This document shows, piece by piece, positions 53,741-63,854 of a DNA stretch of 64,000 nt. Every line of letters starts with the position of its first letter. Position 1 is the stretch's first letter. A program made the translations under genes and the position numbers. The notes below the pieces were generated by a model. The model had not been told where the DNA came from. It saw only the letters and a program-made list of their open reading frames with translations, and searched no databases. The stretch is from Chondrilla cf. caribensis (Eukaryota > Porifera > Demospongiae > Chondrillida > Chondrillidae): NCBI GenBank assembly GCA_964020155.1, contig OZ026564.1:3419723-3483722 (forward strand), given 5' to 3'.

Positions 53741-56602
53741 TTGAACAAATCAATGAAATCTTTTGATATAAAAATGATTACTTGGAATGCACGTAGTATC
53801 AAAAACAAATTAACATTCATCCAATCCTTTACATTCACAAAGTCTATCCACATCCTATGTCTCACTGAAACGTGGCTACTACCTACCATCAATAATAATG
53901 AAATCCTACCCAGCAACTATGAGATATATCGACGTGACCGTCATTCTATTGGTGGAGGCGTCTTAATCGCAATATCAAATGATCTACCCTCCAGACTAGT
54001 ATACACAGCACATGACATAGAATTAATTGTTGTCGAAATATTATTGCCTAATCCTATCACCTTGATTTGTGTATACATTCCACCAAACAGCCCTCAATCA
54101 ACAACTACCTCATTCATCCAGCATATCCACAACTTTACCAATTCAAAGAACACCTTGATCATAACAGGCGACCTAAATCATCCTGAAATAGACTGGACTT
54201 CACTATCTGGGAATTCATTTACTGGAGATGCCATTTGCGACTGCTTCTTTAAACTTAACCTAGTTCAACTGATAAACGAACCCACTCATATTGGCGGAAA
54301 CACACTCGACGTAATTGCCTCCACTCACCCTCAACTTGTATTCAATGTCTCCATTACCCCCCCTCCTGATTTCATCAAATCTGACCATTACATTCTATCT
54401 GTCACCCTACAAACCCACACTGTCCCCCAACGTACAACACAGAAAACTGTATGGCTCTACCAAAATGTCGACCTGGAAAAATTACAGGAATACCAACAGA
54501 CCACCAACCTCGTATTACCACACGATAACACTAACACAGCCTGGTATCACTTATCAAACTTCATACTGCAACTAAGATCTAAATTTGTCCCAGCAATCAC
54601 CACTAATTCCTCCTCACCTAGATGGTTTAATTCTAAAATAAAGCACCATCTAAATTGCGTGCACACATTAAGACGTCTTGTCAAGAAAAAACCATCCACC
54701 AACAGGCAAATCAAACTGAAGGAAGCAGAGAACAAACTTCAGCAGCTAATGTACTCGACCAAACAAGAGTATGAATTGAGTCTTGTATCTGCTGGTAACA
54801 CTAAAAAACTTTACTCTTACCTTCATCATCTGTCATCTAACGCTACAATCCCAACATGCATGTTTGACTCAAATTCTACCACACCCATACTTACACCGAT
54901 AAATACTGCAGAAGCATTCAATGCATTCTTTCATTCAACCTTTACTGTCAGTGATTACAAACTACCTCCTACGGATCAACTTCGCACACCTACTAAACAA
55001 TTACACACAATAACTATTGATGTCAATGATGTTAGTGCAGCTATTGCCTCACTCGATCCCACCAAAGCATATGGATGTGACGATATCAGTCCACGAATGA
55101 TTCAATTATGTTCAGGTTGTTTGCTGATACCCCTCACCAACTTATATCAACAGTGTATCGACACGGCGTCCATCCCATCCCAATGGAAAATACAGAAAAT
55201 CATACCCATCCACAAAAAAGGTGATCGTTCTATAATATCTAATTATCGACCCATCTCGCTACTCTGCACCCTATCGACAATATTGGAATCCATTATCTAT
55301 CGTAAAATTATAGACTTCATTCGGCCATTACTATCACCTCATCAATACGGTTTTCTTACAAACCGCTCATGCCTGATGAACCTCCTCATTTCATATTCAA
55401 ATGTTTTGGAATCACTCGACAAGGCTCACATTACCGATGCTATTTACCTCGACTTTGCAAAAGCATTTGATACTCTACCCCATGCAAAACTGCTCTATAA
55501 ACTCTGGCAATTTGGCATTACTGGCCAGCTCTGGTTCTGGTTTAAAAACTATCTGGAAGGAAGACGGCATTTTGTGCAAGTAAACAATATTCACTCTTCA
55601 CTCCTGCCTGTGCTTTCTGGAGTTCCCCAAGGAAGTGTATTGGGTCCCTTACTCTTTCTTATGTACATAAATGATCTAGCTACTACTGTATCGCATTCAT
55701 CTATATCCTTATTCGCTGACGACACTAAGCTTATGCTAGACGTAATCAGATCAAGTGAGACAAATCTACAACTTGACCTTCATGCTGTATCAGAATGGTG
55801 TACCCAATGGGAACTCAACCTAAATCTAGATAAATGCAAATTTCTTCGATTCACAACTAAACAACCTGACAACACTACTACTCAATACTCACTCAACAAC
55901 CAAATCATTACTATGGAACAAAACATATGTGATCTGGGCATACATATCAGCAATCCTTTGTCATTTCAGAGCCACTATAAATTCATATGCTCCAAAGCTT
56001 ACCAATCACTCTACATGATTCGCAGATCCTTAAAATTACAAACAGCACCCATATTGATCAAGAAACAATTATATTTAACACTCGTCCGATCCAAACTTAC
56101 ATACTGCTCCCAGTTATGGAGGCCTTATCAAATCAAAGACATCATCACACTTGAGAATGTTCAACGCAGGGCCACTAAATTTATCACAAATGATTACGTT
56201 TCCGATTACAAATCAAGACTTCTGCAACTGCACCTTCTCCCGCTTATGTATCAATATGAATTACAAGATCTGCTATATTTAATTAAATGCCTACAAATTC
56301 AACCAGACAATATTAACATTCACGACCACATCAACTTCGTCACCTCGTCAACAAGAAGGAACAACCAAATGCTCAGATATAACTATGCGCGTACATCAAT
56401 TACCCGGCACTCCTTCTTCAATCGTGTAGTGAGACTATGGAATGCACTCCAACCAATCAATATTGAGCAACCTTTCACCACAATCAAATGCCAAATCATT
56501 GAAACATTTTGGTCGAAATTCACCCAAAACTTCGAATCAAACAATGCTTGCACCTACCACTATATTTGTCCATGTCCACAGTGCCGTTTAATCCCACCTT
56601 AA
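53741..56602 (+). CDS. Non-LTR retrotransposon endonuclease-reverse transcriptase
   Basis: One open frame of 953 residues. The N-terminal third is an AP-endonuclease-like domain (MITWNARSIKN near 12, LTETWL near 42, ITGDLNHPEIDW near 141, SDHY near 214), which nicks target DNA. Residues of about 470-740 are the reverse transcriptase (YLDFAKAFDTLPH, SGVPQGSVLGPLLF near 625, catalytic FADDTKLM near 657), which primes cDNA from the nick. The C-terminus has YCSQLWRP and NVQRRATKFI, usual in CR1/L2/Jockey-type elements, and a Cys-rich end (CPCPQC). No frameshift or internal stop is seen, so the copy may be recent. No ORF1 is visible upstream. The 3' end carries a short ttgaa-type repeat near 56997-57015, typical of CR1/L2-like tails. 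Confidence 0.9.
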   Translation: MNKSMKSFDIKMITWNARSIKNKLTFIQSFTFTKSIHILCLTETWLLPTINNNEILPSNYEIYRRDRHSIGGGVLIAISNDLPSRLVYTAHDIELIVVEILLPNPITLICVYIPPNSPQSTTTSFIQHIHNFTNSKNTLIITGDLNHPEIDWTSLSGNSFTGDAICDCFFKLNLVQLINEPTHIGGNTLDVIASTHPQLVFNVSITPPPDFIKSDHYILSVTLQTHTVPQRTTQKTVWLYQNVDLEKLQEYQQTTNLVLPHDNTNTAWYHLSNFILQLRSKFVPAITTNSSSPRWFNSKIKHHLNCVHTLRRLVKKKPSTNRQIKLKEAENKLQQLMYSTKQEYELSLVSAGNTKKLYSYLHHLSSNATIPTCMFDSNSTTPILTPINTAEAFNAFFHSTFTVSDYKLPPTDQLRTPTKQLHTITIDVNDVSAAIASLDPTKAYGCDDISPRMIQLCSGCLLIPLTNLYQQCIDTASIPSQWKIQKIIPIHKKGDRSIISNYRPISLLCTLSTILESIIYRKIIDFIRPLLSPHQYGFLTNRSCLMNLLISYSNVLESLDKAHITDAIYLDFAKAFDTLPHAKLLYKLWQFGITGQLWFWFKNYLEGRRHFVQVNNIHSSLLPVLSGVPQGSVLGPLLFLMYINDLATTVSHSSISLFADDTKLMLDVIRSSETNLQLDLHAVSEWCTQWELNLNLDKCKFLRFTTKQPDNTTTQYSLNNQIITMEQNICDLGIHISNPLSFQSHYKFICSKAYQSLYMIRRSLKLQTAPILIKKQLYLTLVRSKLTYCSQLWRPYQIKDIITLENVQRRATKFITNDYVSDYKSRLLQLHLLPLMYQYELQDLLYLIKCLQIQPDNINIHDHINFVTSSTRRNNQMLRYNYARTSITRHSFFNRVVRLWNALQPINIEQPFTTIKCQIIETFWSKFTQNFESNNACTYHYICPCPQCRLIPP

Positions 56603-57015
56603 ATTGAGTAATTTTGTCACCTGTTCAACTGTAATTCATCAAATCTTTGTACAATATTTTTGGGCCCACAACATACACTTTTGATTTCAGACTGATTTTC
56701 CATTGTAAGCTTAAGGCTAATCCACAATTTAATCGTATACATTTTATATAATTCCATTTGTCCTACATACACTTTTTATTTCCATGCTGTCTGTATTTGT
56801 TTTGAGTCTTGATCTATGCAGTTTAAATCTTTTACTGTATCACAAATCAATCTCATTCTTTCTCATTCATTCCCCTCCTGTCTGTTGTAACATATAGGCT
56901 GACTCACAAGTTGAGTCCAGTCCTTCAGTCACGATTTGCTAGAGTACCTCATTTCTCATGCCGTAAATTTCTGTATAAATGACTGTAAAGCATTTTTGAA
57001 TTGAATTGAATTGAA
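56603..57015 (+). other. LINE 3' untranslated region and tail
   Basis: Follows the reverse-transcriptase stop and ends in about four 'ttgaa' units rather than poly(A). Confidence 0.6.
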
Positions 57016-57357
57016 TATCGTCGTTCGAAATCGGCCATCTTGTTTTCGCGTAATATAAATTCATTGTTACGGTTACGCGTAGGAACACATATTATATATA
57101 TTATTATTATTATTATGAGTGTAAAATTACAGGTACTTAACTGAATAAACAATGATGGAATAATAATGACAATAATAATAATAACAATTATGATGTATTG
57201 CTAATAATAATAATAACAATAATAATAATGAGAATAAATATAATTAATCAATATTATTGTTATTAAATTGTTATATATATATATATATATATCGGACAAG
57301 CGTAACATACCGGAAGTTGAAATGAAAACAATATAGGGGCTGCCTGTGGCAGCCCCT
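57016..57357. other. AT-rich interior of the host element
   Basis: Runs of 'attatt'/'aataat' (57095-57270) and an AT repeat near 57275-57290. No gene seen. Confidence 0.5.
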
Positions 57358-57398
57358 AAAAAAATGGAGGCGAGATTGCGGTCTGTGTTACACGAGAC

Positions 57399-57623
57399 TA
57401 ATACACTACACGTGCTTTTATGGACACGAAAGAAAGCGATATACGTATAAACTAGGCTATCGTGAAACCTCTCCTTTCATGCTCGTCATAAACGAATAAA
57501 TACCAAAAATTACATATGACATGATGACTGCGTAATGAGGCGTCTTTGGTCACATAAACTCATGCACTACTAGCACGAAACACACACACACACACACACA
57601 CATTTTACAACAAGAACTACAGT
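57399..57623. other. Intergenic
   Basis: 3' side of VPS72, with a short CA tract at 57580-57601. No gene seen. Confidence 0.5.
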
Positions 57624-58769
57624 TCATTTGACATCCACAATTTGTCTCTTTTTCTCTTCCAACCAGCTGCTGAGTTGTATTAAGCGCTTTTCACATTTTG
57701 CCTGTTCTGTGTTGACGTAGCGACTTCGCAGAACCTTGAATGCTTCAGCTGTTGCGTACGGTGACTTCGTGACAGCATCAAAGTACTTAGCGGGCTGTCC
57801 TGTGATCGGGCAGAATTGTCTTTTCGGATGTTTTCTCTTCTGCCGTGGGAAATATTCACTCGGAAAACTAGAGACATCTGTGAATATGAGAAAGTTTCTC
57901 GAGTATTTCTGAGGGATGCTTCCTGGTTTATCCTCACAGCTCTGCTGGCCAGCTTCCACCGCTTGAGGAGAGTTCTGTGTTGACAGCATGGGTGATTTTG
58001 GTGATGATTGTTTGGGTAATTCCTGTACAGGAGATTTCACAGAGCGTCTTGTACCCAGATCTTCTGATAATAAAGGCATTGTCATTGACAAATAGCGTAT
58101 GGCTGGACCCTTGACAACCCGGTGACGTTCAATTCTTTTCTTCTTCTCTTCTTCAAGTTTAGCAAACGCTTCCAGAGACTTCAAGTTTTCTATTTCTGTG
58201 AACTTTGCCTCTTCAAGAAGTTCAGCCTGTGTGAGAGGTTTATCAGGAGCTTTCCTATGCTTACGTCCGTCTACTTTTGTCTTCTTCTTCACCTCCTTCT
58301 CTTTCCTCATTTTCTTTTGTTGCTCTGAGTGCTGTACTGTGGATTTTCTCAGAGTTATGCTTCGTTCTTCGTTGGCATCATTTCCAGATGAAATCTTAGG
58401 TTTCTTTGCAACTTTACCTTTCTTCTTCTTCTCTACTTGATTTACTGATGGTCCTGCAACTTCTTCTCGCCTTCTTGCAGCCTTGTCTCTGGACGCAGAC
58501 TTCGCTGTTATCTGAGACAGTTTCTTCTTCTTCACTTTTGGTTCCTCCACTTCGATTTCTTCACTCTCGTTCCCCTCGTCTTCCGGCCTGTCAAAATCTG
58601 AATCTACCTGATCATCTTCTTCCTCTTCTGAGGAGTATTTTTCGTCGCCACTTTCTTCCTCAAACCCTCCGTAAGCTGTGGAGTAAAATCCATCCAAATC
58701 CTCTTCCTGTTGCAGCAATTTTGAGATATTTTTGCCTGCGTTTGCCCTTCTACTCCTGTCGGCAGCCAT
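57624..58769 (-). CDS. VPS72: Vacuolar protein sorting 72 / YL1 nuclear protein
   Basis: Single-exon gene of 381 residues, close to the usual animal length. VPS72/YL1 is a subunit of the SRCAP/SWR1 and TIP60 chromatin-remodelling complexes and a chaperone for the histone variant H2A.Z. The N-terminal YL1 motif is clear (RSRRANAGKNISKLLQQEED, residues 5-24, then DGFYSTAYGGFEEES), followed by an acidic stretch of about 36-75 that in relatives binds H2A.Z-H2B. The middle is Lys/Glu-rich. The C-terminal YL1_C domain is at about 312-350 (RQFCPITGQPAKYFD, KSPYATAEAFKVLRSRY). The start ATG begins MAADRSRRANAG. It lies head-to-head with the PIH1D2-like gene, 60-72 bp between start codons, so they probably share a bidirectional promoter. 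Confidence 0.95.
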   Translation of the reverse strand: MAADRSRRANAGKNISKLLQQEEDLDGFYSTAYGGFEEESGDEKYSSEEEEDDQVDSDFDRPEDEGNESEEIEVEEPKVKKKKLSQITAKSASRDKAARRREEVAGPSVNQVEKKKKGKVAKKPKISSGNDANEERSITLRKSTVQHSEQQKKMRKEKEVKKKTKVDGRKHRKAPDKPLTQAELLEEAKFTEIENLKSLEAFAKLEEEKKKRIERHRVVKGPAIRYLSMTMPLLSEDLGTRRSVKSPVQELPKQSSPKSPMLSTQNSPQAVEAGQQSCEDKPGSIPQKYSRNFLIFTDVSSFPSEYFPRQKRKHPKRQFCPITGQPAKYFDAVTKSPYATAEAFKVLRSRYVNTEQAKCEKRLIQLSSWLEEKKRQIVDVK

Positions 58770-58841
58770 TTAAAGAATTAAGAAGCCCCGTTGTGGGGAA
58801 TTCCCTCTACTTTTCCGCCCAGTGCTCTCATGCGCAGCGCA
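58770..58841. promoter_or_regulatory. Putative bidirectional promoter
   Basis: The only DNA between the start codons of VPS72 (-) and the PIH1D2-like gene (+). Both promoters and 5' leaders must overlap the neighbouring gene or be very short. No TATA box is seen. Inferred from spacing only. Confidence 0.5.
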
Positions 58842-60432
58842 ATGGCCCAAGAAGACTTGTTGAAGCAAGGCCAGAGAATATGGGAAATGCTGGACGAAAT
58901 GGCTGCCACGAATCCCGAAGGGTACAAAAAGTTCATCAAGAAGCAAATGACTGAGGGAGTGGAGGTTCTTAAGCCCCCTCAGCCTGTTATGGCGCTCCAC
59001 TGCAAAACTGCTGAAGTGAGTATGCAACGAATAGTGGAACCTGTCTACTGTGGTCACCTGTGGGACCTCATGTACAGTGGAACCTGTCTAATGTGGTCAC
59101 CTGTGGGACCTCATGTACAGTGGAACCTGTCTACTGTGGTCACCTATGGGACTTCATGTAGAGTGGAACCTGTCTAATGTGGTCACCTATGGGACCTCAT
59201 GTACAGTGGAACCTGTCTAATGTGGTCACCTATGGGACCTCATGTACAGTGGAACCTGTCTAATGTGGTCACCTATGGGACCTCATGTACAGTGGAACCT
59301 GTCTGATGTGGTCACCTATGGGACCTCATGTACAGTGGAACCTGTCTGATGTGGTCACCTATGGGACCTCATGTACAGTGGAACCTGTCTGATGTGGTCA
59401 CCTCTAGGACCTCATGTAGAGTGGAACCTGTCTAATGTGGTCACCTATGGGACCTCATGTACAGTGGAACCTGTCTAATGTGGTCACCTATAGCAGCTTG
59501 ACAATTTGGCTAAATTAGCCAGGTGGTTGGACCATAGATACTCCATGGTTGGACTATCAAGTTTGAAATCGAAGTAAACTTCAAACTCAATCAGGTTGCT
59601 ACTGCTTATGGAGTCAACTATTTGAGATAGTCTAAACTGGTTAAGTTAGCCAACTATCGTGGTAGGTGGCTGTTCATACAGGCCCTACTGTACGTATATG
59701 TATATATGTATATATATATGATATATACACAAATCAGGATGCATTCACTTAACCTTAAGCAAATGCCCTCACCTGTAGGGTGTGCTTGGTAGCCCGGACC
59801 TGTACATTAATGTCTGTTCCTGGCAACATGTTCCAAAGCCTAAATCGGACCACGATCCAATCCCGGTCAAAGGAGGGACCCTCAGAAAGTCCTCCTCTAA
59901 GACAGCTGCAAACATTGTCCAAGTGTTTGATCTGGCATTCAACCCCAGCGTCACAGACGAATGCTGCAAATCTCCTCAACTGGAGCACATGCTAATAGAA
60001 CTGTGTCTCGACTATGTAGAGAAACAGGCCGGATTGAACGTGGTCAGAAAAAGTTGTCGTAAGATAAAGGAATTGTGTTATGGTCCCAAGCAAGATCTCC
60101 AGTTCTCCTTAAACGAGCAATACAAACACATGCTTGTGACGGAAGAATCCAAGCAAGAAATTAAGCTACCTGGTGCTGTTGTAGGCGAGGATGATGGAGG
60201 CAAAAGCAGTTATGGACCAAATGAAGATTTGGTAAACTTGAAACTTGGTGACAATACGAATGACAGAGGTGTTTTGATCGAGGAAGTTGGTGATAAAGGT
60301 GAAGTGGTGCCTGTGTATACAGTGACAGTGGAGGATGACGGGGAAGTTGGGAAAAAGTGTGTTGTTGTGAAGGTTGACCTGCCCAGCATTTGTACAGTGT
60401 CTGATGTAGATCTGGAAATTAATGAGGTTTGA

Positions 60433-60498
<66 letters not shown>

Positions 60499-60773
60499 AT
60501 GCGTGCTTGTGTGTTATTTGTGTGCTTATGTATCTATATGTGCATGCATTGTGTGTATATGTATGTTCATCCTACTATGATATATTTGCATGTAGCACTG
60601 GCAGCAAACAGCTAGCGTGAGTCCTTAATGTTCTACAGAATGTCCTTGAACTCGAAGTACCTAGACTGTACGCGGCCAATATTGCTATTAAAGAGAAAGT
60701 TGATGAAGACAATGTCAAAGCCACATTTGACAAGTCAACTCGCGTTTTACTTGTCAAACTCCCCGTATTATGA
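58842..60773 (+). CDS. PIH1 domain-containing protein, PIH1D2-like
   Basis: Exons 58842-59015, 59779-60426 and 60639-60773, all phase 0 with GT-AG sites, give 318 residues, matching the length of animal PIH1D2. PIH proteins are HSP90/R2TP-type co-chaperones; several assist pre-assembly of axonemal dyneins. Exon 1 shows the family start (LLKQGQRIWEMLDEMAATNP, EGYKKFIKKQM). Exon 2 carries the PIH1 core (LYINVCSWQHVPKPKSDHDP, then VFDLAFNPSV). Exon 3 encodes a C-terminal CS/p23-like strand region (ANIAIKEKVD, STRVLLVKLPVL). An earlier in-frame ATG at 58830 would add four residues. Intron 1 contains a 43-bp minisatellite, and a GT tract follows exon 2. The PIH1D2 assignment rests on the N-terminal motif and length; PIH1D1 is less likely. 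Confidence 0.85.
59031..59490. repeat. 43-bp minisatellite in intron 1
   Basis: About eleven copies of a 43-bp unit (agtggaacctgtctaatgtg then gtcacctatgggacctcatgtac). The unit resembles the ends of the 'cagtggaacct' MITE family (10907, 52478), so the array may derive from a MITE end. Confidence 0.9.
60433..60495. repeat. GT microsatellite
   Basis: About 31 GT dinucleotides a few bases after the exon 2 donor of the PIH1D2-like gene. Confidence 0.95.
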
Positions 60774-61507
60774 TTCGTTGTATATTGTTGTTTTTATAAT
60801 CTACAGTACAAACAGTGGTAAATTGCCTTGCAGCGTCAGCTGGAGCGTTAATCGTTGCGTGGGCGACAAATCACGTGCTTAAAATGGCCACCTAATGAAT
60901 GTCGCGGGTGGACGTCATCACTGGTCTATTTCAATTTTCCCATGTCCATTCTCTCAGGAAGAGATTGTAAGGGAATATTTATGCTATTGTGCCTAGAAGC
61001 TTTAGTGCTACACATTGGAACGAGCTTAGTTAAAGCACAAGGAACATCGTGTTTTCGTTTCTTTTCCAAGTTACAGCGTTTCGTGAGTCTCAATGTTTGT
61101 TTCTCGTCTTACACCCATAGCCTATTGATTGTATATCATGTAGATACAGCGCATTTCATATCTTTCGCAATTTTAGATTTCCAATGAAGTACAACCATAG
61201 ATAATAGAACTACGTAGTTCTATTATCTATGGTACAACAAGGACCCAATATGTAACGTACTGTTCATAATAAAACATGATACTCCTAATATCATACGTAT
61301 TGTTTAATCGAATTTGATTAATACGTATAATACATTTATGCCATCACTTGCTACATGTAATTATAATAATTATGCGTACTTATACTAGTACATTGTGGTA
61401 ATACTAGTATTGTTAATATAGTCATATAGTAATTCATTTTTGCCCTATCCACTGTGCAGATATTCGTTGTAGGAAACTCTCCACCTTGTTCATACGTCCA
61501 ATTTGCC
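60774..61507. other. Intergenic
   Basis: Includes a perfect 40-nt palindrome at 61194-61233. The 5' part of the AKAP7-like transcript probably lies here; 'actgtgcag' ending at 61459 may be a splice acceptor preceding its coding exon. Confidence 0.45.
61194..61233. repeat. Perfect 40-nt palindrome
   Basis: Two 20-nt arms without loop (accatagataatagaactac and its exact complement), centre between 61213 and 61214. Confidence 0.9.
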
Positions 61508-63854
61508 ATGGAAGACCTCACGGCTAAGGATTCAGTGTCAAAAGTTCCGCCCAAACCATCCAATATTCCTCACACTGATGTAGAGAGCGGCAGTTCGATT
61601 ACTCACGGGCTATGTGAGAAGAGTGGAGACAACATGGAACACAATGTTGAAATGTGTTCGGTCAAGGGTCGTATGCAGCCTGAACAGATTAACCCAAAGC
61701 AACGATCTTGGCCATTCTCGTCTTTTCCGAAGTCAACACAGAAAACACAACCCTCTTCAAGTCCACCTTTAGCTACAAGGTTAGAATCTCCTTCCTCGGA
61801 AGTTCCCGAATCAACTTCCATCAAATCCTCGAATTCAGCAGGCAATACGGACACTAAAGAACTGTCTGAGAGCATTCTGTCCTCTTTCAAACGTCCGCAC
61901 AAACAGCAATGTGGGTATCCCTTTTCAGCTTTCCAACTTAGGCCAACCGTCTTACAAGTAGAACAAAGAGGTTCTTGTGCAGATTACAAAGTGTTGGATG
62001 TTGACGATGATTCAATTCAATCGTCAGTGATAGCAGATCCTCTGAACATGCCAACACTACTCAACTCTGAACCTTCAGGAGTAGAAGGTGATTCCAAACC
62101 TCACCATCTAGTTACACCTCAAGAAGACGAACTAAAACCGTCAATGTCACTACTGATGAATGTTTCTGTTTTACACACTCCTATGTTGGAAGAATCTACC
62201 ACTTTACACAGTAGTCCATCACCCACAGCAGTCGGAGAAGGTAGAAGGGCAGAAGTTCTGAAGCCACGTGCTACCAAAACGAAGGGAAAAGCTGCTAAGA
62301 ACGTTCACACATGTGAGAGGCATGGGCATGAAATGGCTGACCTGGGAGCAACTGAGGGTGAAGGTCCCAAGAGACTGGATCACGGTAGAGTTGTACCGGA
62401 TGCGTTTGTTGCTGTTAGAATCGATTCTCCCGCGATAAAAAGCTCTCTGGAGGAAATCCAAGGGTGTCTGTTGGAGAAGAACAAGAAACTCAGACGTGCT
62501 CTAGTGTCATTGGATACGCTTCACATCACATTGATGGTGTTTAGACTGGGGGAAGAGACAGAAAGAATCGAACAGTGAGTGGAGGATAGCATTTCTGTGC
62601 CAGTTACGCACTTGGCAACTTGTTATGCCTGCTTGGGTATATGTGTTGCTCAATGTACGGTACATATGTACATACTGTATTTGTCCGAATAGAAGCCGGG
62701 CTCAAATAGAGGCTGGGGCTCGAATAGAAGCCGAGTCAAATTCTCTGGAAGAAAATAGACACCCAGGCTTCTATTCGGACAAATACAGTACATACTTTGT
62801 TTGGACTACACAAACCATCAAATAAATACACAGTACTGTACTGTTGTTGCATATGTACATCACAATGTGTGTACGTACATTGTGATGCACTGTGTGTAGA
62901 TGAAGAACTCTCTTCACCAGACTGCGTTTTGAACGCTCCTGAATCCGAAAAGATTTTCCCAACAACAGTTACTATATACGTATTTCACCTAGTAATTTGT
63001 AGTATGCCATGATGAAATGTACTTTGTGTGATTAACACTGCCATATTCCCTTTTCAGAGCAAAGTTAGCCTTGGAAGAAGCAGCTTGTAGAATAGCATCC
63101 CTTTTGACTTCGGATAAGGAATCTGGTCCCACATCTCTGAAGCTATCCTTTAAAGGAGTGGGTGCGTTCTCGGATCGTGTCCTCTTTGCGTCTTTGGACA
63201 AGAGCAATGAAAGGATGATAAGCAATTTCCAAGCTGTAGCAGGTGGGTCCTCTTCACACTGCAGTGTATGTGTTGTTGTCTTGGGGGAATTCCCCAGCAA
63301 GTTTATGCATGTACACACAGAACACATAAAGTACACACACTAAAGAAAATCCCTTTGACAGGTATTTTTTCACAAATGTGGCATCTCAATAGCAAAAGCA
63401 CTCCTTCCAAGTCTTCAAATTCAACACTGTTAAAAGATCATCATAAACTGGTTTCTGTCAGTAATCTGCTTCACTGTGAGGTTTCACTGTACCTCGTTTT
63501 CACCATTCATGTTGCACACTGTCTTCATATTGAGATTTGTGTTGACCATTCTAGTGGTGTCATCCTCCAGATGCGGTGCGTGCTGCCTTCAAGGAGGCAG
63601 GGATTGAGACTACGGATAAGAGGAAGTTCAACCCGCATCTCACCATTGCCAAACTGTCCAGCCTGCCGCGGAGGAAAGATTTCAAGAGTGTCCGAATACG
63701 TCACCAGTACTATGAGGACTATATGGACACACACCACGGCACAGCAGAAGTCAGCAGTCTGGAGCTGCTGTCAATGACCAGACCTCCGACGGAAGACGGA
63801 TATTACTATGCGTTTTCTCGCTCGAGTTGGATTCCAGAGAAACAACCAATTTAA
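61508..63854 (+). CDS. AKAP7-like 2H phosphoesterase-domain protein
   Basis: Exons 61508-62574, 63058-63242 and 63571-63854 join in phase (2, then 1) at GT-AG sites, giving 511 residues. The C-terminal half is an AKAP7/AKAP18-type central domain of the 2H phosphoesterase fold: PDAFVAVRI, first HxT motif in LDTLHITLMVFRL, second in KFNPHLTIAKLSSL. Both catalytic His-x-Ser/Thr motifs are intact, and in mammals this domain binds 5'-AMP and can cleave 2',5'-oligoadenylates. The N-terminal ~290 residues are low-complexity, Ser/Pro-rich and not recognisable. The last residues (SWIPEKQPI) show no obvious PKA-RII-binding helix, so anchoring is unproven. The ATG at 61508 (MEDLTAKDSVS) is the first good start; an upstream coding exon spliced at 61460 is possible. 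Intron 1 contains a small MITE at 62675. Confidence 0.8.
62675..62788. mobile_element. Tiny TA-flanked MITE in intron 1
   Basis: Ends ctgtatttgtccgaatagaa and exact complement; with the TA target the perfect inverted repeat is 25 bp. The interior repeats 'aatagaagccg'/'aaatagaggctg'. About 114 bp, non-coding. Confidence 0.8.

Larger units (their letters stand above)
53420..57398. mobile_element. TA-flanked DNA element hosting a LINE
   Basis: Perfect 41-bp terminal inverted repeats (53420-53460 and 57358-57398, outer end gtctcgtgtaacacagaccg) are flanked by TA (53418-53419, 57399-57400). Inside the left end are two hairpins (attatgacgtcaccc pairing with ggtgacgtcataat, and aagtaattcgagt with actcgaattactt); inside the right end is 'ggggctgcctgtggcagccc'. 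No transposase frame is present; the interior is occupied by a non-LTR retrotransposon. The likely history is a MITE or foldback into which the LINE inserted, or capture of the LINE between two related ends. Confidence 0.75.

Noticed and set aside
58122..58954. + strand open frames opposite VPS72
   Set aside because: Antisense shadows of a well-supported conserved gene.
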